Of a stretch of DNA of 45,883 nucleotides, positions 16,356 through 25,735 are shown in pieces. Source of the DNA: Acidiphilium rubrum (GTDB lineage Bacteria > Pseudomonadota > Alphaproteobacteria > Acetobacterales > Acetobacteraceae); NCBI RefSeq assembly GCF_900156265.1, contig NZ_FTNE01000003.1, positions 189,553 through 235,435 of the forward strand, in the 5' to 3' direction. The notes under the pieces are model-generated. The model did no database searches. It was not told the DNA's origin and saw only the letters and a program-made list of their open reading frames with translations. The translations under genes were made by a program, and so were the position numbers. Numbering within the stretch: position 1 is the first letter of the stretch; every line of letters begins with the position of its first letter.

Positions 16356-17204
16356 TCACGGTTTGGCGGTTACCAGATCTTGAGGTCTGGCGAGCCGGCG
16401 CTGGATCACGCTCCAGGCGCGCACCGGCATCAGGCGGCTCAGCGTATCGATCGCATAGGCATCCGCGCCGATCAGCACGCGCGGCGCGCCGCGCTCCACC
16501 CCATCGAGAATGACGCGCGCGGCGGTCTCCGGCGGGGTCTTCAACGAGACCTCGAACGCCTTGATGCCGGCGGCGCCAACGGCCGGATCGATCCGCGCCG
16601 CCAGCCGCGCGGCGCGGGCGATGTTGGTGCGGATGCCGCCGGGATGCACGATCGTGACGCCGATGTTGGTATCCGCCAACTCATGGCGGAGCGATTCACC
16701 AAAGCCGCGGATGGCGAATTTCGAGGTGGCATAGGCCGTCTGCCAGGGCGGCCCGACCAGGCCGAACACCGATGAGAGAAACACGATCCGTCTGGGTTCG
16801 CCGCCGCCATTGCGCAGGACCGGCAGCATGGCGCGGGTGAGCCGCACCGCCGCCCAGAAATTGATGTCCATCAGCCAGGCGAATTCGGCCTCGTCCATCT
16901 GTTCGAACGCGCCGACGAGGGCGACGCCGGCATTGTTGATCAGCAGGGCGGGTGCCGCGTGGCTGGCGGCGATCGCGTCTGGCAACGCCGTGATGGCGGC
17001 GGCATCGGCGAGATCGGCGACATGGGTTGACACGGTGGCACCGAACAGCCGTGCTTGTTCGGCGATGCGCGCGAGACCTTCGGCATCACGGTCGATCAGC
17101 GCCAGATCGGCGCCGCGCGCCGCCAGCGCCAAGGCAAGTGCCGCGCCGATACCGCTGGCGGCACCGGTGAGCACCGCGACCTTGCCGTTTACCCTCATGC
17201 GCAT
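16356..17204 (-). CDS. short-chain dehydrogenase/reductase
   Basis: 282 residues. A classical SDR with an NAD(P) site TGAASGIG near residues 15-22, an NNAG motif (LLINNAGVALV), the catalytic serine in VFLSSVFGLVG, and YxxxK in TAYATSKFA. Acidic D39 region (LALIDRDAEG) after the second strand suggests NAD(H) rather than NADP(H), which is inference. An ATG at 17198 is an equally good start two codons in. The C-terminal tail (about 230-282) has a hydrophobic stretch, as in SDRs acting on lipids. It is transcribed with the esterase gene and divergent from mutL. Confidence 0.92.
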   Translation of the reverse strand: MRMRVNGKVAVLTGAASGIGAALALALAARGADLALIDRDAEGLARIAEQARLFGATVSTHVADLADAAAITALPDAIAASHAAPALLINNAGVALVGAFEQMDEAEFAWLMDINFWAAVRLTRAMLPVLRNGGGEPRRIVFLSSVFGLVGPPWQTAYATSKFAIRGFGESLRHELADTNIGVTIVHPGGIRTNIARAARLAARIDPAVGAAGIKAFEVSLKTPPETAARVILDGVERGAPRVLIGADAYAIDTLSRLMPVRAWSVIQRRLARPQDLVTAKP

Positions 17205-17258
17205 CGGCGAACTCCCTGTGGTTTGGACATCGTTAACCCAACGGCTTTACATGGTCGC

Positions 17259-18995
17259 ATGCCGATCCGACTCCTAGCCCCCGCCACCATCAACCGAATC
17301 GCTGCCGGCGAAGTGATCGAACGGCCGGCCGCCGCGGTCAAGGAACTGGTCGAGAACGCGCTGGATGCCGGGGCGCGGCGGATTGCCGTGCGAATCGACG
17401 GCGGCGGCATCGCGCGGATCGAGGTGACCGACGATGGCGGCGGGATTCCCGAAACGGAGCTGGCACTCGCGATCACCCGGCACGCGACCTCCAAACTGAC
17501 CGATGAGGCGCTGGTACGGATCGCGACACTCGGGTTCCGCGGCGAGGCGCTGCCCTCGATCGGGGCGGCGGCGCGGCTGACCCTGGTGTCACGCCCGCGC
17601 GGCCAGGATGCGGCGGCGCGGATCGCGGTGGCGGGCGGCGCGGTGAGCGAAATTACGCCGGTGGCGGCACCGTTCGGCACCAGCGCGATCGTGGAAGATT
17701 TGTTCTATGCGACGCCGGCGCGGCGGAAATTCCTGCGCTCCGTGGCATCGGAAACCACCGCCTGCGCCGATGCGGTGCGGCATCTGGCGCTGGCGGCGGC
17801 GGATGTCGCGTTCGCGCTGAGCATCGATGGGACCACCAGTTTTGACGTGCCCGCGCAGGATCGGCGGGCGCGGGTGGCGGCGCTGTACGGGCGCGGCGAT
17901 GCCGAGGCGCTGGTCGCGCTTGAGGCGGTACGCGAGGATATCACGATCAGCGGCTTCATCTCGCCCGCCAGCGTAACGCGCGCGACGGCGCGGCATCAGC
18001 ACATGATGGTCAACGCGCGGCCGGTGCGCGACCCGCTGCTGCGGCTGGCGCTGCGCGTGGCGTATCGCGATGTGATTCCGGCCGGGCGGCATCCGCTGGC
18101 CGCACTCTGGCTCGACATTCCGCCCGAGCAACTCGATGTCAACGTGCATCCGGCGAAATCCGAACTGCGGTTCGCAGCGCCGGATGCGGTGCGCAGCCTG
18201 CTGATCGGTGCGGTGCAGCGGCATCTGGCGACGCCGGCCGGGGTTGCCGCCGCACCGGCGCTGCGCCTGGGCGGTGGCGGGCGGGCAAGTTGGAGCTATC
18301 CGGTGCCGGCCAGTGCGGCGGCGCGCGGCTTTGCCGAGGCGGAGACGGCGCTGGCGTTCGATCTGCCGCCGAGCCTGCGGCGGCCGGCACCGGCGGCGCC
18401 GATCGGTGCGTTTCCGCTCGGCACGCCGCTCGCGCAGCTGTTCGATACCTACATTTTGTCGCGGATCGCGGATGGGTCGCTGGTCCTGATCGACCAGCAC
18501 GCGGCGCATGAGCGGTTGACCGAATTGCGCCTGCGCGCCGAGCGCGATGCTGGCGGGATTGCCAGCCAGGGCCTGCTGTCGCCGGTGCCGCTCGATATGG
18601 CGGATGACGATGTCGCGCGGCTGATGGCCAGTGCCGCGACGCTCGCGCAACTTGGCGTGATGGTCGAAGGCTTCGGCGCCGGTGCCGTGTTGATCCGCGC
18701 CATTCCGGCGGCCTTGGGCAACGCCGATCCACGGGCGCTGGTGCGCGACATTGCCGATGCGCTTGCCGATACGGGGATGGCGGGCCCGCTGGAAGGGCGG
18801 CTCGATGCCATGCTCATCCGCATCGCGTGCCACCGTTCGATCCGCGCCGGGCGGCGGTTGGCGTTCGAGGAAATGGCGGCGCTGCTGCGGGCGATGGAAG
18901 CCACGCCGCTGTCGCAGACCTGCCCGCACGGGCGCCCGACCGTGCTGAAACTCACGCGCGGCGATCTGGAGCGGATGTTCGGGCGGGCCGGCTAG
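17259..18995 (+). CDS. mutL: DNA mismatch repair protein MutL
   Basis: 578 residues. It links MutS mismatch recognition to strand incision. The GHKL ATPase motifs are visible: ELVENALDAG, DDGGGI, TSKL and FRGEAL (residue 93 on). The C-terminal domain carries DQHAAHER at 412-419, ACH (IACHRSIRAG) and CPHGRPT, features of MutL with endonuclease activity. In nicking MutLs a second glutamate follows the first by five residues; here E422 is four after E418, and the fifth position is leucine. Activity is therefore likely but not certain. The ATG at 17259 is chosen because MPIRLLAPATINRIAAGEV is the standard N-terminus. No mutS is nearby. Confidence 0.96.
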   Translation: MPIRLLAPATINRIAAGEVIERPAAAVKELVENALDAGARRIAVRIDGGGIARIEVTDDGGGIPETELALAITRHATSKLTDEALVRIATLGFRGEALPSIGAAARLTLVSRPRGQDAAARIAVAGGAVSEITPVAAPFGTSAIVEDLFYATPARRKFLRSVASETTACADAVRHLALAAADVAFALSIDGTTSFDVPAQDRRARVAALYGRGDAEALVALEAVREDITISGFISPASVTRATARHQHMMVNARPVRDPLLRLALRVAYRDVIPAGRHPLAALWLDIPPEQLDVNVHPAKSELRFAAPDAVRSLLIGAVQRHLATPAGVAAAPALRLGGGGRASWSYPVPASAAARGFAEAETALAFDLPPSLRRPAPAAPIGAFPLGTPLAQLFDTYILSRIADGSLVLIDQHAAHERLTELRLRAERDAGGIASQGLLSPVPLDMADDDVARLMASAATLAQLGVMVEGFGAGAVLIRAIPAALGNADPRALVRDIADALADTGMAGPLEGRLDAMLIRIACHRSIRAGRRLAFEEMAALLRAMEATPLSQTCPHGRPTVLKLTRGDLERMFGRAG

Positions 18996-19035
18996 GCGGG
19001 ATTGCGCGACGGCGCCGAACTTGGTTTGATCAGGG

Positions 19036-20724
19036 ATGGACAACGAACCCAATATCCGATTTGCCGATATCACTGCCCCGACGCCGGACCGTGCGAGCCT
19101 CGCGCGCGATTACGCCGCGATCAACGCGCTGTTCGACGATGGCGAGATTGCCGAGGCGGCGGCGCGGTTCGATCGGTTGCGGCGCGAGATCGGGACGTGG
19201 GGAGCCCTCGTCGAACTGCGGTTTCAGCAGAATACCGACGATGCCGGGGCGAAGGCGGCGCTCGATTATCGGGATGAATTGCTGCCGGCGGCGCAGAACC
19301 ACGAAACCGCGTTCAAGCAGCGCATGCTGGATCACGATGACCGGACCGCGGTCGTGCATGCGGTGGGTGCCCATGCGGTCGCGTTGTGGGACCTCGATAT
19401 CGGGATTTTCCGCCCCGAGATCGAGGCCGATCTGGAGCAGGAGGCCAAACTCGCGGCGCGCTACACCGAACTGACCGCCTCGGTGCAGATCGAGATCGAT
19501 GGCAAGACGGTGAATTACGAGGGGATGGCACCGTTCCGGGAACATATCGATCGTGCGCTGCGCCATGAGGCCGAGCAGAAGATCGATGCGTTCTTTGGAC
19601 AGAATGCCGACGAGCTGGACCAGATTTATGACGATCTGGTGAAGTTGCGCCACGGGATGGCGCGCAAACTCGGCTATGAGAATTTCATTCCGCTCGCCTA
19701 CAAGCGGATGCGCCGGCTGGATTACGGGCCCGATGAGGTCGCCCGGTATCGCGATGCGATTGCGACGCATGTGACGCCGCTGGTCGGGCAAATCATGGAA
19801 CAGCGGCGCGCGGCATTCGGCTGGGACAAGGTGTTCGCCTGGGACGAACGCATCGTCGATCCGCTCGGCAACCCGACGCCGCTGGGTGGGCATGATGAGT
19901 TGGTTGCGGCCGGTCAGGCGATGTATGACCGGATGGACCCGGAGATTGCCCGGTTTTATGAGGCGATGAACCAGGGTGGGTTTCTCGATCTGAAGAACCG
20001 GCCGGCCAAGGGCAACGGCGGGTTCTGCACCAGTTTCGATACCGTCGGCATGCCGTTCATTTTTGCCAATTTCGTCGGGACCAGCGGTGATATCGACGTG
20101 CTGACGCACGAGATGGGCCATGCGTTTCAGTATTTTTCCAGCCGGGCTCTGCCCAGCGTCGATTATGTCTGGCCGGGGAGTGAGACAGCCGAGATTCACT
20201 CGATGAGTTTCGAGCTACTGACGTATCCCCATGCCGGTCTGTTGGTAGGCGAGGCCGCGGCGGAGCGTTATCGGCGGATGCACTTGGTCAGTGTTTTGCA
20301 GACCCTGCCGCGGATCGCATGCCTCGATCACTTCCAGCACGAAATCTACGCCAAGCCCGCGATGACCCCGGCGGAACGCCGCGCAACATGGCGGCGGCTC
20401 GAACATCATTACATGCCGTGGCGCGATTACGGCGATCTGGCCCATGGTGCAGATGGTGGGTGGTGGCAGCAGGTGCTGCATTTATATCTGATACCGTTCT
20501 ACATGATCGATTACGCGCTGGCGCAATGCTGCGCCCTGCAATTCTGGACACGGTCGCGCAAGAATTACGCGGTGGCGCTCGCGGATTACATCGCGCTGTG
20601 CCGGCGTGGTGGGTCGGCACCATTTCTCGAGCTGGTGGCATCGGCGGGGTTGATCTCGCCGTTCGCGCCGGGGGCGCTCGAAACATCGGTCGCGGAAGTG
20701 GCGAAGGCCTTGCGGTCGGACTGA
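19036..20724 (+). CDS. M3-family oligoendopeptidase (PepF-like)
   Basis: 562 residues. A cytoplasmic zinc metallopeptidase of the thimet/oligoendopeptidase F group that cuts short peptides. The zinc motif HEMGHAF starts at residue 358 and the downstream glutamate lies in ETAEIHSMSFELL, as expected for the third ligand. The N-terminal half is helical and covers the active-site channel in this family. Length is normal. The ATG at 19036 follows mutL by 40 bp on the same strand, so they may share a transcript, though the functions are unrelated. A possible role is peptide recycling. Confidence 0.93.
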   Translation: MDNEPNIRFADITAPTPDRASLARDYAAINALFDDGEIAEAAARFDRLRREIGTWGALVELRFQQNTDDAGAKAALDYRDELLPAAQNHETAFKQRMLDHDDRTAVVHAVGAHAVALWDLDIGIFRPEIEADLEQEAKLAARYTELTASVQIEIDGKTVNYEGMAPFREHIDRALRHEAEQKIDAFFGQNADELDQIYDDLVKLRHGMARKLGYENFIPLAYKRMRRLDYGPDEVARYRDAIATHVTPLVGQIMEQRRAAFGWDKVFAWDERIVDPLGNPTPLGGHDELVAAGQAMYDRMDPEIARFYEAMNQGGFLDLKNRPAKGNGGFCTSFDTVGMPFIFANFVGTSGDIDVLTHEMGHAFQYFSSRALPSVDYVWPGSETAEIHSMSFELLTYPHAGLLVGEAAAERYRRMHLVSVLQTLPRIACLDHFQHEIYAKPAMTPAERRATWRRLEHHYMPWRDYGDLAHGADGGWWQQVLHLYLIPFYMIDYALAQCCALQFWTRSRKNYAVALADYIALCRRGGSAPFLELVASAGLISPFAPGALETSVAEVAKALRSD

Positions 20725-20809
20725 TCGAAACGGATTAAATTACCGTCAATTCCCTCGGTTTACTTCATACCTGCCTAAAATTGCCACGGTTCCAGGGCCA
20801 TTCTGGCGC

Positions 20810-22612
20810 ATGGGATCCATTGCAGCGAGGCGGGTTTTGGTACTTCGGCGACGCGAAATGACGGCGAGCGAACTGCCGCTCGAACAGCAAAGCGCGCTCC
20901 GCTTTATTCTCGGCGCGGCACGGCGGCGGTTCTGGTCGCATATCGTGGTGCTGCTGTCCGTCATGGTTGCGGTGGGCTGTTCGATCGGCTCGCAATATGC
21001 CGTCAAGAACATGGTCAATGTGCTGGCGGCGCACCGGGTCGATGAGGTTTGGCTGGCGTTCGGGCTGCTGGCGGGGTTGATCGCGGCGGATAATCTGGCC
21101 TGGCGGGTCGGCGGCTGGGTCGCGGCGCGGGCGTTCGTGGTGGTGACCGGCGACATCCGGCGGCGGCTGTTCAACCATATGCTCGGCCATTCCCACGGGT
21201 ATTTCGCCGAGCGGCGGCCCGGGATGCTGGCGGGGCGGATTTCCGCGACCGGCAATGCGGTGTTCCGGATCGAGAGCCTGACCTTCTGGAACGTGCTGCC
21301 GCCATTATTCGCGGTGTTCGGTGCGATGCTGCTGCTGATTTCGGTCAATGCCGTGATGGGGCTTGCCGTGGTGGTGGTGGCGCTGGTGCTGGGGGTGATC
21401 CTGAAGCGGTTGGCCGAAGGTGGCGAGGCGCTGCACAAGGATTATGCGGTCAAGGCCGCATCGGTCGATGGCGAACTGGTCGATGTGATCAATAACGTGG
21501 GCGTGGTGCGGGCGTTCGGGGCGCTGCGGCGCGAGCGGCGGCGATTTGCCGGGCGGGTGGGCCATGAGATGGACGCGCGGCAGGAGAGTCTGCGCTACCT
21601 CGAAAAACTGCGGATCTTTCATGCGGTGTGCACCGCCGGCCTGACCTCGGCCCTGCTCGCCTGGACGCTGCATTTATGGGTGCTGGGGCGGGTTTCGCCC
21701 GGCGATGTCGTGCTGGTGACGACGCTGGGCTTTACGGTGTTGCACGGCACGCGCGATCTGGCGGTGGCGTTGGTCGAGATGGTGCAGGATTTCGCCCGGC
21801 TGACCGATGCGCTGAAGGCGCTGCTGGTGGCGCATGACATGGTCGATGATCCGGATGCGCCGCCGCTCGATGTGCGGCGCGGGGCGATCAGTTTTCGGCA
21901 TATCGAATTCGCCTATCCGGACAGCGACGTGCTGCTGCGGGATTTTTCGCTCGACATCCAGCCGGGCGAGAAGATCGGGCTGGTCGGGCGTTCCGGCTCG
22001 GGCAAGACCACGCTGCTGGCGTTGCTGCAACGCCAGTTCGACCTGCCGGAAGGGCAGATTTTAATCGATGGCGAGGATATTTCGACCCGCACCCAGGCCA
22101 GCCTGGCCGGGGCGATTGCCGTGGTGTCGCAGGATGTGCAGTTGTTTCACCGCTCGGTGCTGGAGAATATCCGCTATGGCAAGCCATCCGCCACGGATTC
22201 CGAGGTGCGCGCGGCGGCGGAGGCGGCGGAGTGCATGGGGTTCATTCGCAAATTGCCGGACCGGTTCGACACGATGGTCGGCGAGCGGGGAATGAAATTA
22301 TCGGGTGGGCAGCGCCAGCGGATTGCGATCGCGCGGGCGTTTCTATGCGATTCGCCGATTTTGCTGCTGGATGAGGCGACCTCGGCGCTGGATTCGGAAT
22401 CCGAGAAATCGGTGCAGGAGGCGCTGGCCCGGCTGTCGCACGGGCGGACGGTGATTGCCGTGGCGCACCGGCTATCGACGGTGAAGGATTTCGACCGGAT
22501 CGTGGTGATGGAGCAGGGCCGGATTGTCGATCAGGGCGCGCCGGATGCGCTGGCGGCGCGGCCGGGGCCGTATCGGGATCTGCTGGCGCATCAGGGGATG
22601 CAACTGGTCTGA
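20810..22612 (+). CDS. ABC exporter, fused permease and ATPase
   Basis: 600 residues. A half-transporter with six membrane helices (about 45-330) followed by an ATPase domain. Walker A is GRSGSGKTT near residue 393, the signature LSGGQRQRIAIARAF and Walker B ILLLDEATSALD follow, and the H-loop is VIAVAHRLST. As a type IV exporter it would work as a homodimer in the inner membrane; substrate unknown (lipid, drug or peptide). The ATG at 20810 lacks a clear ribosome-binding site; the ATG at 20858 (MTASELPLEQQ) is an equally plausible start. A bidirectional hairpin at 22643-22680 ends the transcript. Confidence 0.93.
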   Translation: MGSIAARRVLVLRRREMTASELPLEQQSALRFILGAARRRFWSHIVVLLSVMVAVGCSIGSQYAVKNMVNVLAAHRVDEVWLAFGLLAGLIAADNLAWRVGGWVAARAFVVVTGDIRRRLFNHMLGHSHGYFAERRPGMLAGRISATGNAVFRIESLTFWNVLPPLFAVFGAMLLLISVNAVMGLAVVVVALVLGVILKRLAEGGEALHKDYAVKAASVDGELVDVINNVGVVRAFGALRRERRRFAGRVGHEMDARQESLRYLEKLRIFHAVCTAGLTSALLAWTLHLWVLGRVSPGDVVLVTTLGFTVLHGTRDLAVALVEMVQDFARLTDALKALLVAHDMVDDPDAPPLDVRRGAISFRHIEFAYPDSDVLLRDFSLDIQPGEKIGLVGRSGSGKTTLLALLQRQFDLPEGQILIDGEDISTRTQASLAGAIAVVSQDVQLFHRSVLENIRYGKPSATDSEVRAAAEAAECMGFIRKLPDRFDTMVGERGMKLSGGQRQRIAIARAFLCDSPILLLDEATSALDSESEKSVQEALARLSHGRTVIAVAHRLSTVKDFDRIVVMEQGRIVDQGAPDALAARPGPYRDLLAHQGMQLV

Positions 22613-22642
22613 GCGAGGCCGAACGCCGGCTACTGTGATGTG

Positions 22643-22680
22643 AAATCGCCGCCGCCGCTGGCATGCGGAGGCGGCGATTT
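22643..22680. terminator. bidirectional terminator hairpin
   Basis: The arms aaatcgccgccgcc (22643-22656) and ggaggcggcgattt (22667-22680) pair with one mismatch around a 10-nt loop. The A-rich left flank and T-rich right flank suit termination from both sides. It lies between the convergent ABC exporter (ends 22612) and SDR (ends 22711). Confidence 0.75.
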
Positions 22681-22710
22681 ACATTGTCATCGGGTTGGCA
22701 TCACGCTGGA

Positions 22711-23568
22711 TCAGGCGGCGGTCTGATGCTCCGGGAAATCGGCCGAGAGCGTCAGATCCTGCCATTTTTCGAGCTCGGCGCCGAGCGTTGCGACGTGTTT
22801 GCGCGCGAGGTCGAGTGCCGGGCGGCCGAGCACCAGGTGCAGCGGCGGTTCGGCGGCTTCGACGGCGGCGATCATGGCCTCGGCGCCGCGGCGCGGATCG
22901 CCGGGTTGTTTGCCGCTGCGGGCGGCGGTTTCACGGCGGCGGACGCCGGCGGTTTCGGCGTAATCCGCGATCTGGGTGGCGGATTGCACGATCGATCGGC
23001 CGGCCCAGTCGGTCCGGAACGGGCCCGGCTCGACGATGGTGACCTTGATGCCTAGGGGTTTGCCCTCGATCGCGAGGGATTGCGACAGGCCTTCGACCGC
23101 GAATTTGGTGGCGTGGTAGTAGCCGGTGGCACCGAAGCTGACGAGGCCGCCGATCGAGGAGATATTCACGATATGGCCGCTCTTGTGCTTGCGCATGCCG
23201 GGCAGCACCGCCTTGGTCATGGCGATGAGGCCGAACACGTTGGTTTCGAACAAAGCGCGGACCGCCTGATCCTCGCCCTCCTCGATCGCGGCGAGGTAGC
23301 CGTAGCCGGCGTTGTTCACGAGCACGTCGATCCGGCCGAATTTGGCTTCGGCCGCGGCCACGGCGGCATCGACATCGGCTTGTTTGGTGACGTCGAGTTG
23401 CAGTTTGAGCAGGTTGCTCTGGCGCTGGCCGCCCAGATCATCGAGGCTTTTCAGGTTGCGGGCGGTGGCGATGACACGGCCGCCGCGTTCGAGCACCGCC
23501 TCGGTCAGTTCGCGGCCAAAGCCGGTCGAACAGCCGGTGATGAACCAGATTTTTGTGGACTCCGTCAT
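22711..23568 (-). CDS. short-chain dehydrogenase/reductase
   Basis: 285 residues. NAD(P) site TGCSTGFGRE (residues 11-20), an arginine after the second strand (ATARNL) that suggests NADP(H), the NNAG motif (VLVNNAGYGY), catalytic serine in VNISSIGGLVSFG, and YHATK for YxxxK. The TGCSTGFG start is typical of a broad SDR group annotated as oxidoreductases of unknown substrate. The region around residues 200-225 is rich in Ala/Arg. Transcribed toward the terminator shared with the ABC exporter. A single gene rather than an operon; gap of about 100 bp from ubiG. Confidence 0.92.
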   Translation of the reverse strand: MTESTKIWFITGCSTGFGRELTEAVLERGGRVIATARNLKSLDDLGGQRQSNLLKLQLDVTKQADVDAAVAAAEAKFGRIDVLVNNAGYGYLAAIEEGEDQAVRALFETNVFGLIAMTKAVLPGMRKHKSGHIVNISSIGGLVSFGATGYYHATKFAVEGLSQSLAIEGKPLGIKVTIVEPGPFRTDWAGRSIVQSATQIADYAETAGVRRRETAARSGKQPGDPRRGAEAMIAAVEAAEPPLHLVLGRPALDLARKHVATLGAELEKWQDLTLSADFPEHQTAA

Positions 23569-23667
23569 GCGAGGTCTCCTTTTCGAGCAGATCGTTACGG
23601 GCCATCATGTCATGAGCCGGCCCGGCGTGCGCAAGGGGCGCGCGGGCTGAGCGATGCGGATGCCGGG

Positions 23668-24387
23668 TCACGCGTGCGCCACGCCGATGTAATTCACTGA
23701 AAGATTGCGCGATTCCCGGAACCCGCCGCCCCGCAGCGACGGCACCAGGCCCGCCATGTCGCCCATGCGCAGGCCGGCGTTGCGGCACATGATCGATAAT
23801 TCGCCGGGCGTGATGAAGCGCGCCCAGGAATGCGTGCCGACCGGCAGCAGGCGGAGCAGGTGTTCCGCACCCAGCTTGGCGATGGCGAAGGATTGCGGTG
23901 TGCGGTTCAGCGTGGACAGGAAGAGCAAGCCGCCGGGTGTGAGCAGGCGGGCGAGGCTCGCGAGAAACGCCTGCGGATCGGGGACGTGTTCGATCACTTC
24001 GAGCGCGGTGACGATGGGAAAGCGCGCACCCTCGTTGATCAGATCGTCGGTTTCAGCGGCGCGGTAGGCGATGGTCAGACCTTGGCCGGACGCATGCGCG
24101 CGGGCGGCGGCGATGGCTTCGCCGGCGGCATCGATGCCGGTGACGCGGCAACCGGCACGGGTCAGGCTTTCGGCGAGCAGGCCGGCGCCGCAGCCGACAT
24201 CGAGCAGATCGATCGGATCATCGCCGAAGCGCGCGCGGATTCGCTGCATGATCCAGGCGGTACGTGCGGGGTTCATGGCGTGCAACGATCGCATCGGGCC
24301 GGTCTTGTCCCACCAGCGTGCCGCCAGCGCGTCGAATTTATCGACTTCGCGCCGATCGGCGGTTCCTTGTCGTTCCGTGATGATCAT
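23668..24387 (-). CDS. ubiG: ubiquinone biosynthesis O-methyltransferase
   Basis: 239 residues. It catalyses both O-methylation steps of ubiquinone synthesis using S-adenosylmethionine. The SAM site is LLDVGCGAGLLAESL, with EVIEHVPDP further on, and the N-terminal EVDKFDALAARWWD is the family hallmark. The ATG at 24387 is chosen because MIITERQGTADRREVDKF fits relatives; a long upstream extension to 24660 would run across the lysC promoter and into lysC and is not credible. Divergent from lysC, as is common in Rhodospirillales. The presence of ubiG shows the cell uses ubiquinone. Confidence 0.95.
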   Translation of the reverse strand: MIITERQGTADRREVDKFDALAARWWDKTGPMRSLHAMNPARTAWIMQRIRARFGDDPIDLLDVGCGAGLLAESLTRAGCRVTGIDAAGEAIAAARAHASGQGLTIAYRAAETDDLINEGARFPIVTALEVIEHVPDPQAFLASLARLLTPGGLLFLSTLNRTPQSFAIAKLGAEHLLRLLPVGTHSWARFITPGELSIMCRNAGLRMGDMAGLVPSLRGGGFRESRNLSVNYIGVAHA

Positions 24388-24517
24388 GCCGCCTCGCATT
24401 GCCCTTCGCCGCCCCGCCCGGTATGGGGACGCGGAGTTTATGTGAGCCCGGCGGGGCAAACCGGCAAGCGCTCCGCCCAAAGTCAACCAAAATACCCACG
24501 GCAACGAACGGATTGTT

Positions 24518-25735
24518 ATGGCGCGTATCGTGATGAAATTCGGCGGCACATCGGTCGCCGATCTGGACCGGATTCGCAACGTGGCGTCCCGCGTCAAGCG
24601 CATGGTCGATGCCGGGCATGAGGTTGCGGTGGTAACCTCGGCGATGGCGGGTGCCACCAATCAGCTGGTCGCGTGGTGCCAGGAATTATCCCCGCTGTAC
24701 GATGCGCGCGAATACGACACGGTGGTGGCGACCGGCGAGCAGGTAACGGTCGGGTTGCTCGCGATCGCGTTGCAGACGCTGGGGGTCGAGGCACGGTCGT
24801 GGACCGGTTGGCAGGTGCCGGTGGCGACCGATGGGCAGCACGGCAAGGCGCGGATCAACTCGATCGACGGTGCGGAGCTGATCAGGCGGATGCAGGCGGG
24901 CCAGGTGCCGGTGATTGCCGGGTTTCAGGGCATCGGGCCGGACAAGCGGATCACGACGCTGGGGCGCGGCGGGTCCGATACCTCGGCCGTCGCGGTGGCG
25001 GCGGCGATCGGGGCGGACCGGTGTGATATTTATACCGATGTCGATGGTGTTTACACCACCGATCCGCGGATCGTGCGCAAGGCACGCAAACTTGCGGCGA
25101 TCACCTATGAGGAGATGTTGGAGCTCGCCTCGGTTGGTGCCAAGGTGTTGCAGACGCGTTCCGTCGAACTCGCTATGAAGGAGCGGGTTCGGGTGCAGGT
25201 GTTGTCCAGTTTTTCCGAGGAGCCGGGAACCCTGGTCGTTGATGAGGATGAAATCGTGGAACAGGAAATCGTCGCCGGCATCGCCTATTCGCGGGACGAG
25301 GCCAAGGTTACCATCCGCCGCGTGCCGGACCGGCCGGGGGTGGCGGCCGCCGTGTTCGGGCCGCTGGCCGAGGCGAGCATCAATGTCGATATGATCGTGC
25401 AGAACGTGTCCGAAGACGGCACCACCGACATGACGTTCACGCTGAACAAGACCGAATTGCCGCGCGCGCGCGCCGTGCTGGAATCGATGCACCCCGAAAT
25501 TCAGTACGCCGATCTTTCGATCGATGCGGATGTTGCCAAGATATCGGTCGTCGGCGTCGGCATGCGCAGCCATGCGGGCGTCGCGGGCACGATGTTTCGC
25601 GCACTCGCCGGACGGGGGATCAATATACTGGTGATCTCGACCAGCGAGATCAAAGTGAGCGTGTTGATTGCGGCGGAATATACCGAACTCGCGGTGCGCG
25701 CCTTGCACACCGCCTACGGATTGGATGTTGCCTGA
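24518..25735 (+). CDS. lysC: aspartate kinase
   Basis: 405 residues. It phosphorylates aspartate, the first step to lysine, threonine, methionine and diaminopimelate. The kinase core starts with KFGGTSVAD and contains TLGRGGSDTSAVA and the DVDGVYTTDPR loop. Two ACT domains (about 265-405) follow, which normally bind lysine and/or threonine for feedback control. Length is that of the monofunctional ACT-type enzyme. The stop overlaps the start of the next gene (TGATG), implying translational coupling to a nitronate monooxygenase-like protein, which is an unexpected partner. Confidence 0.97.
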   Translation: MARIVMKFGGTSVADLDRIRNVASRVKRMVDAGHEVAVVTSAMAGATNQLVAWCQELSPLYDAREYDTVVATGEQVTVGLLAIALQTLGVEARSWTGWQVPVATDGQHGKARINSIDGAELIRRMQAGQVPVIAGFQGIGPDKRITTLGRGGSDTSAVAVAAAIGADRCDIYTDVDGVYTTDPRIVRKARKLAAITYEEMLELASVGAKVLQTRSVELAMKERVRVQVLSSFSEEPGTLVVDEDEIVEQEIVAGIAYSRDEAKVTIRRVPDRPGVAAAVFGPLAEASINVDMIVQNVSEDGTTDMTFTLNKTELPRARAVLESMHPEIQYADLSIDADVAKISVVGVGMRSHAGVAGTMFRALAGRGINILVISTSEIKVSVLIAAEYTELAVRALHTAYGLDVA

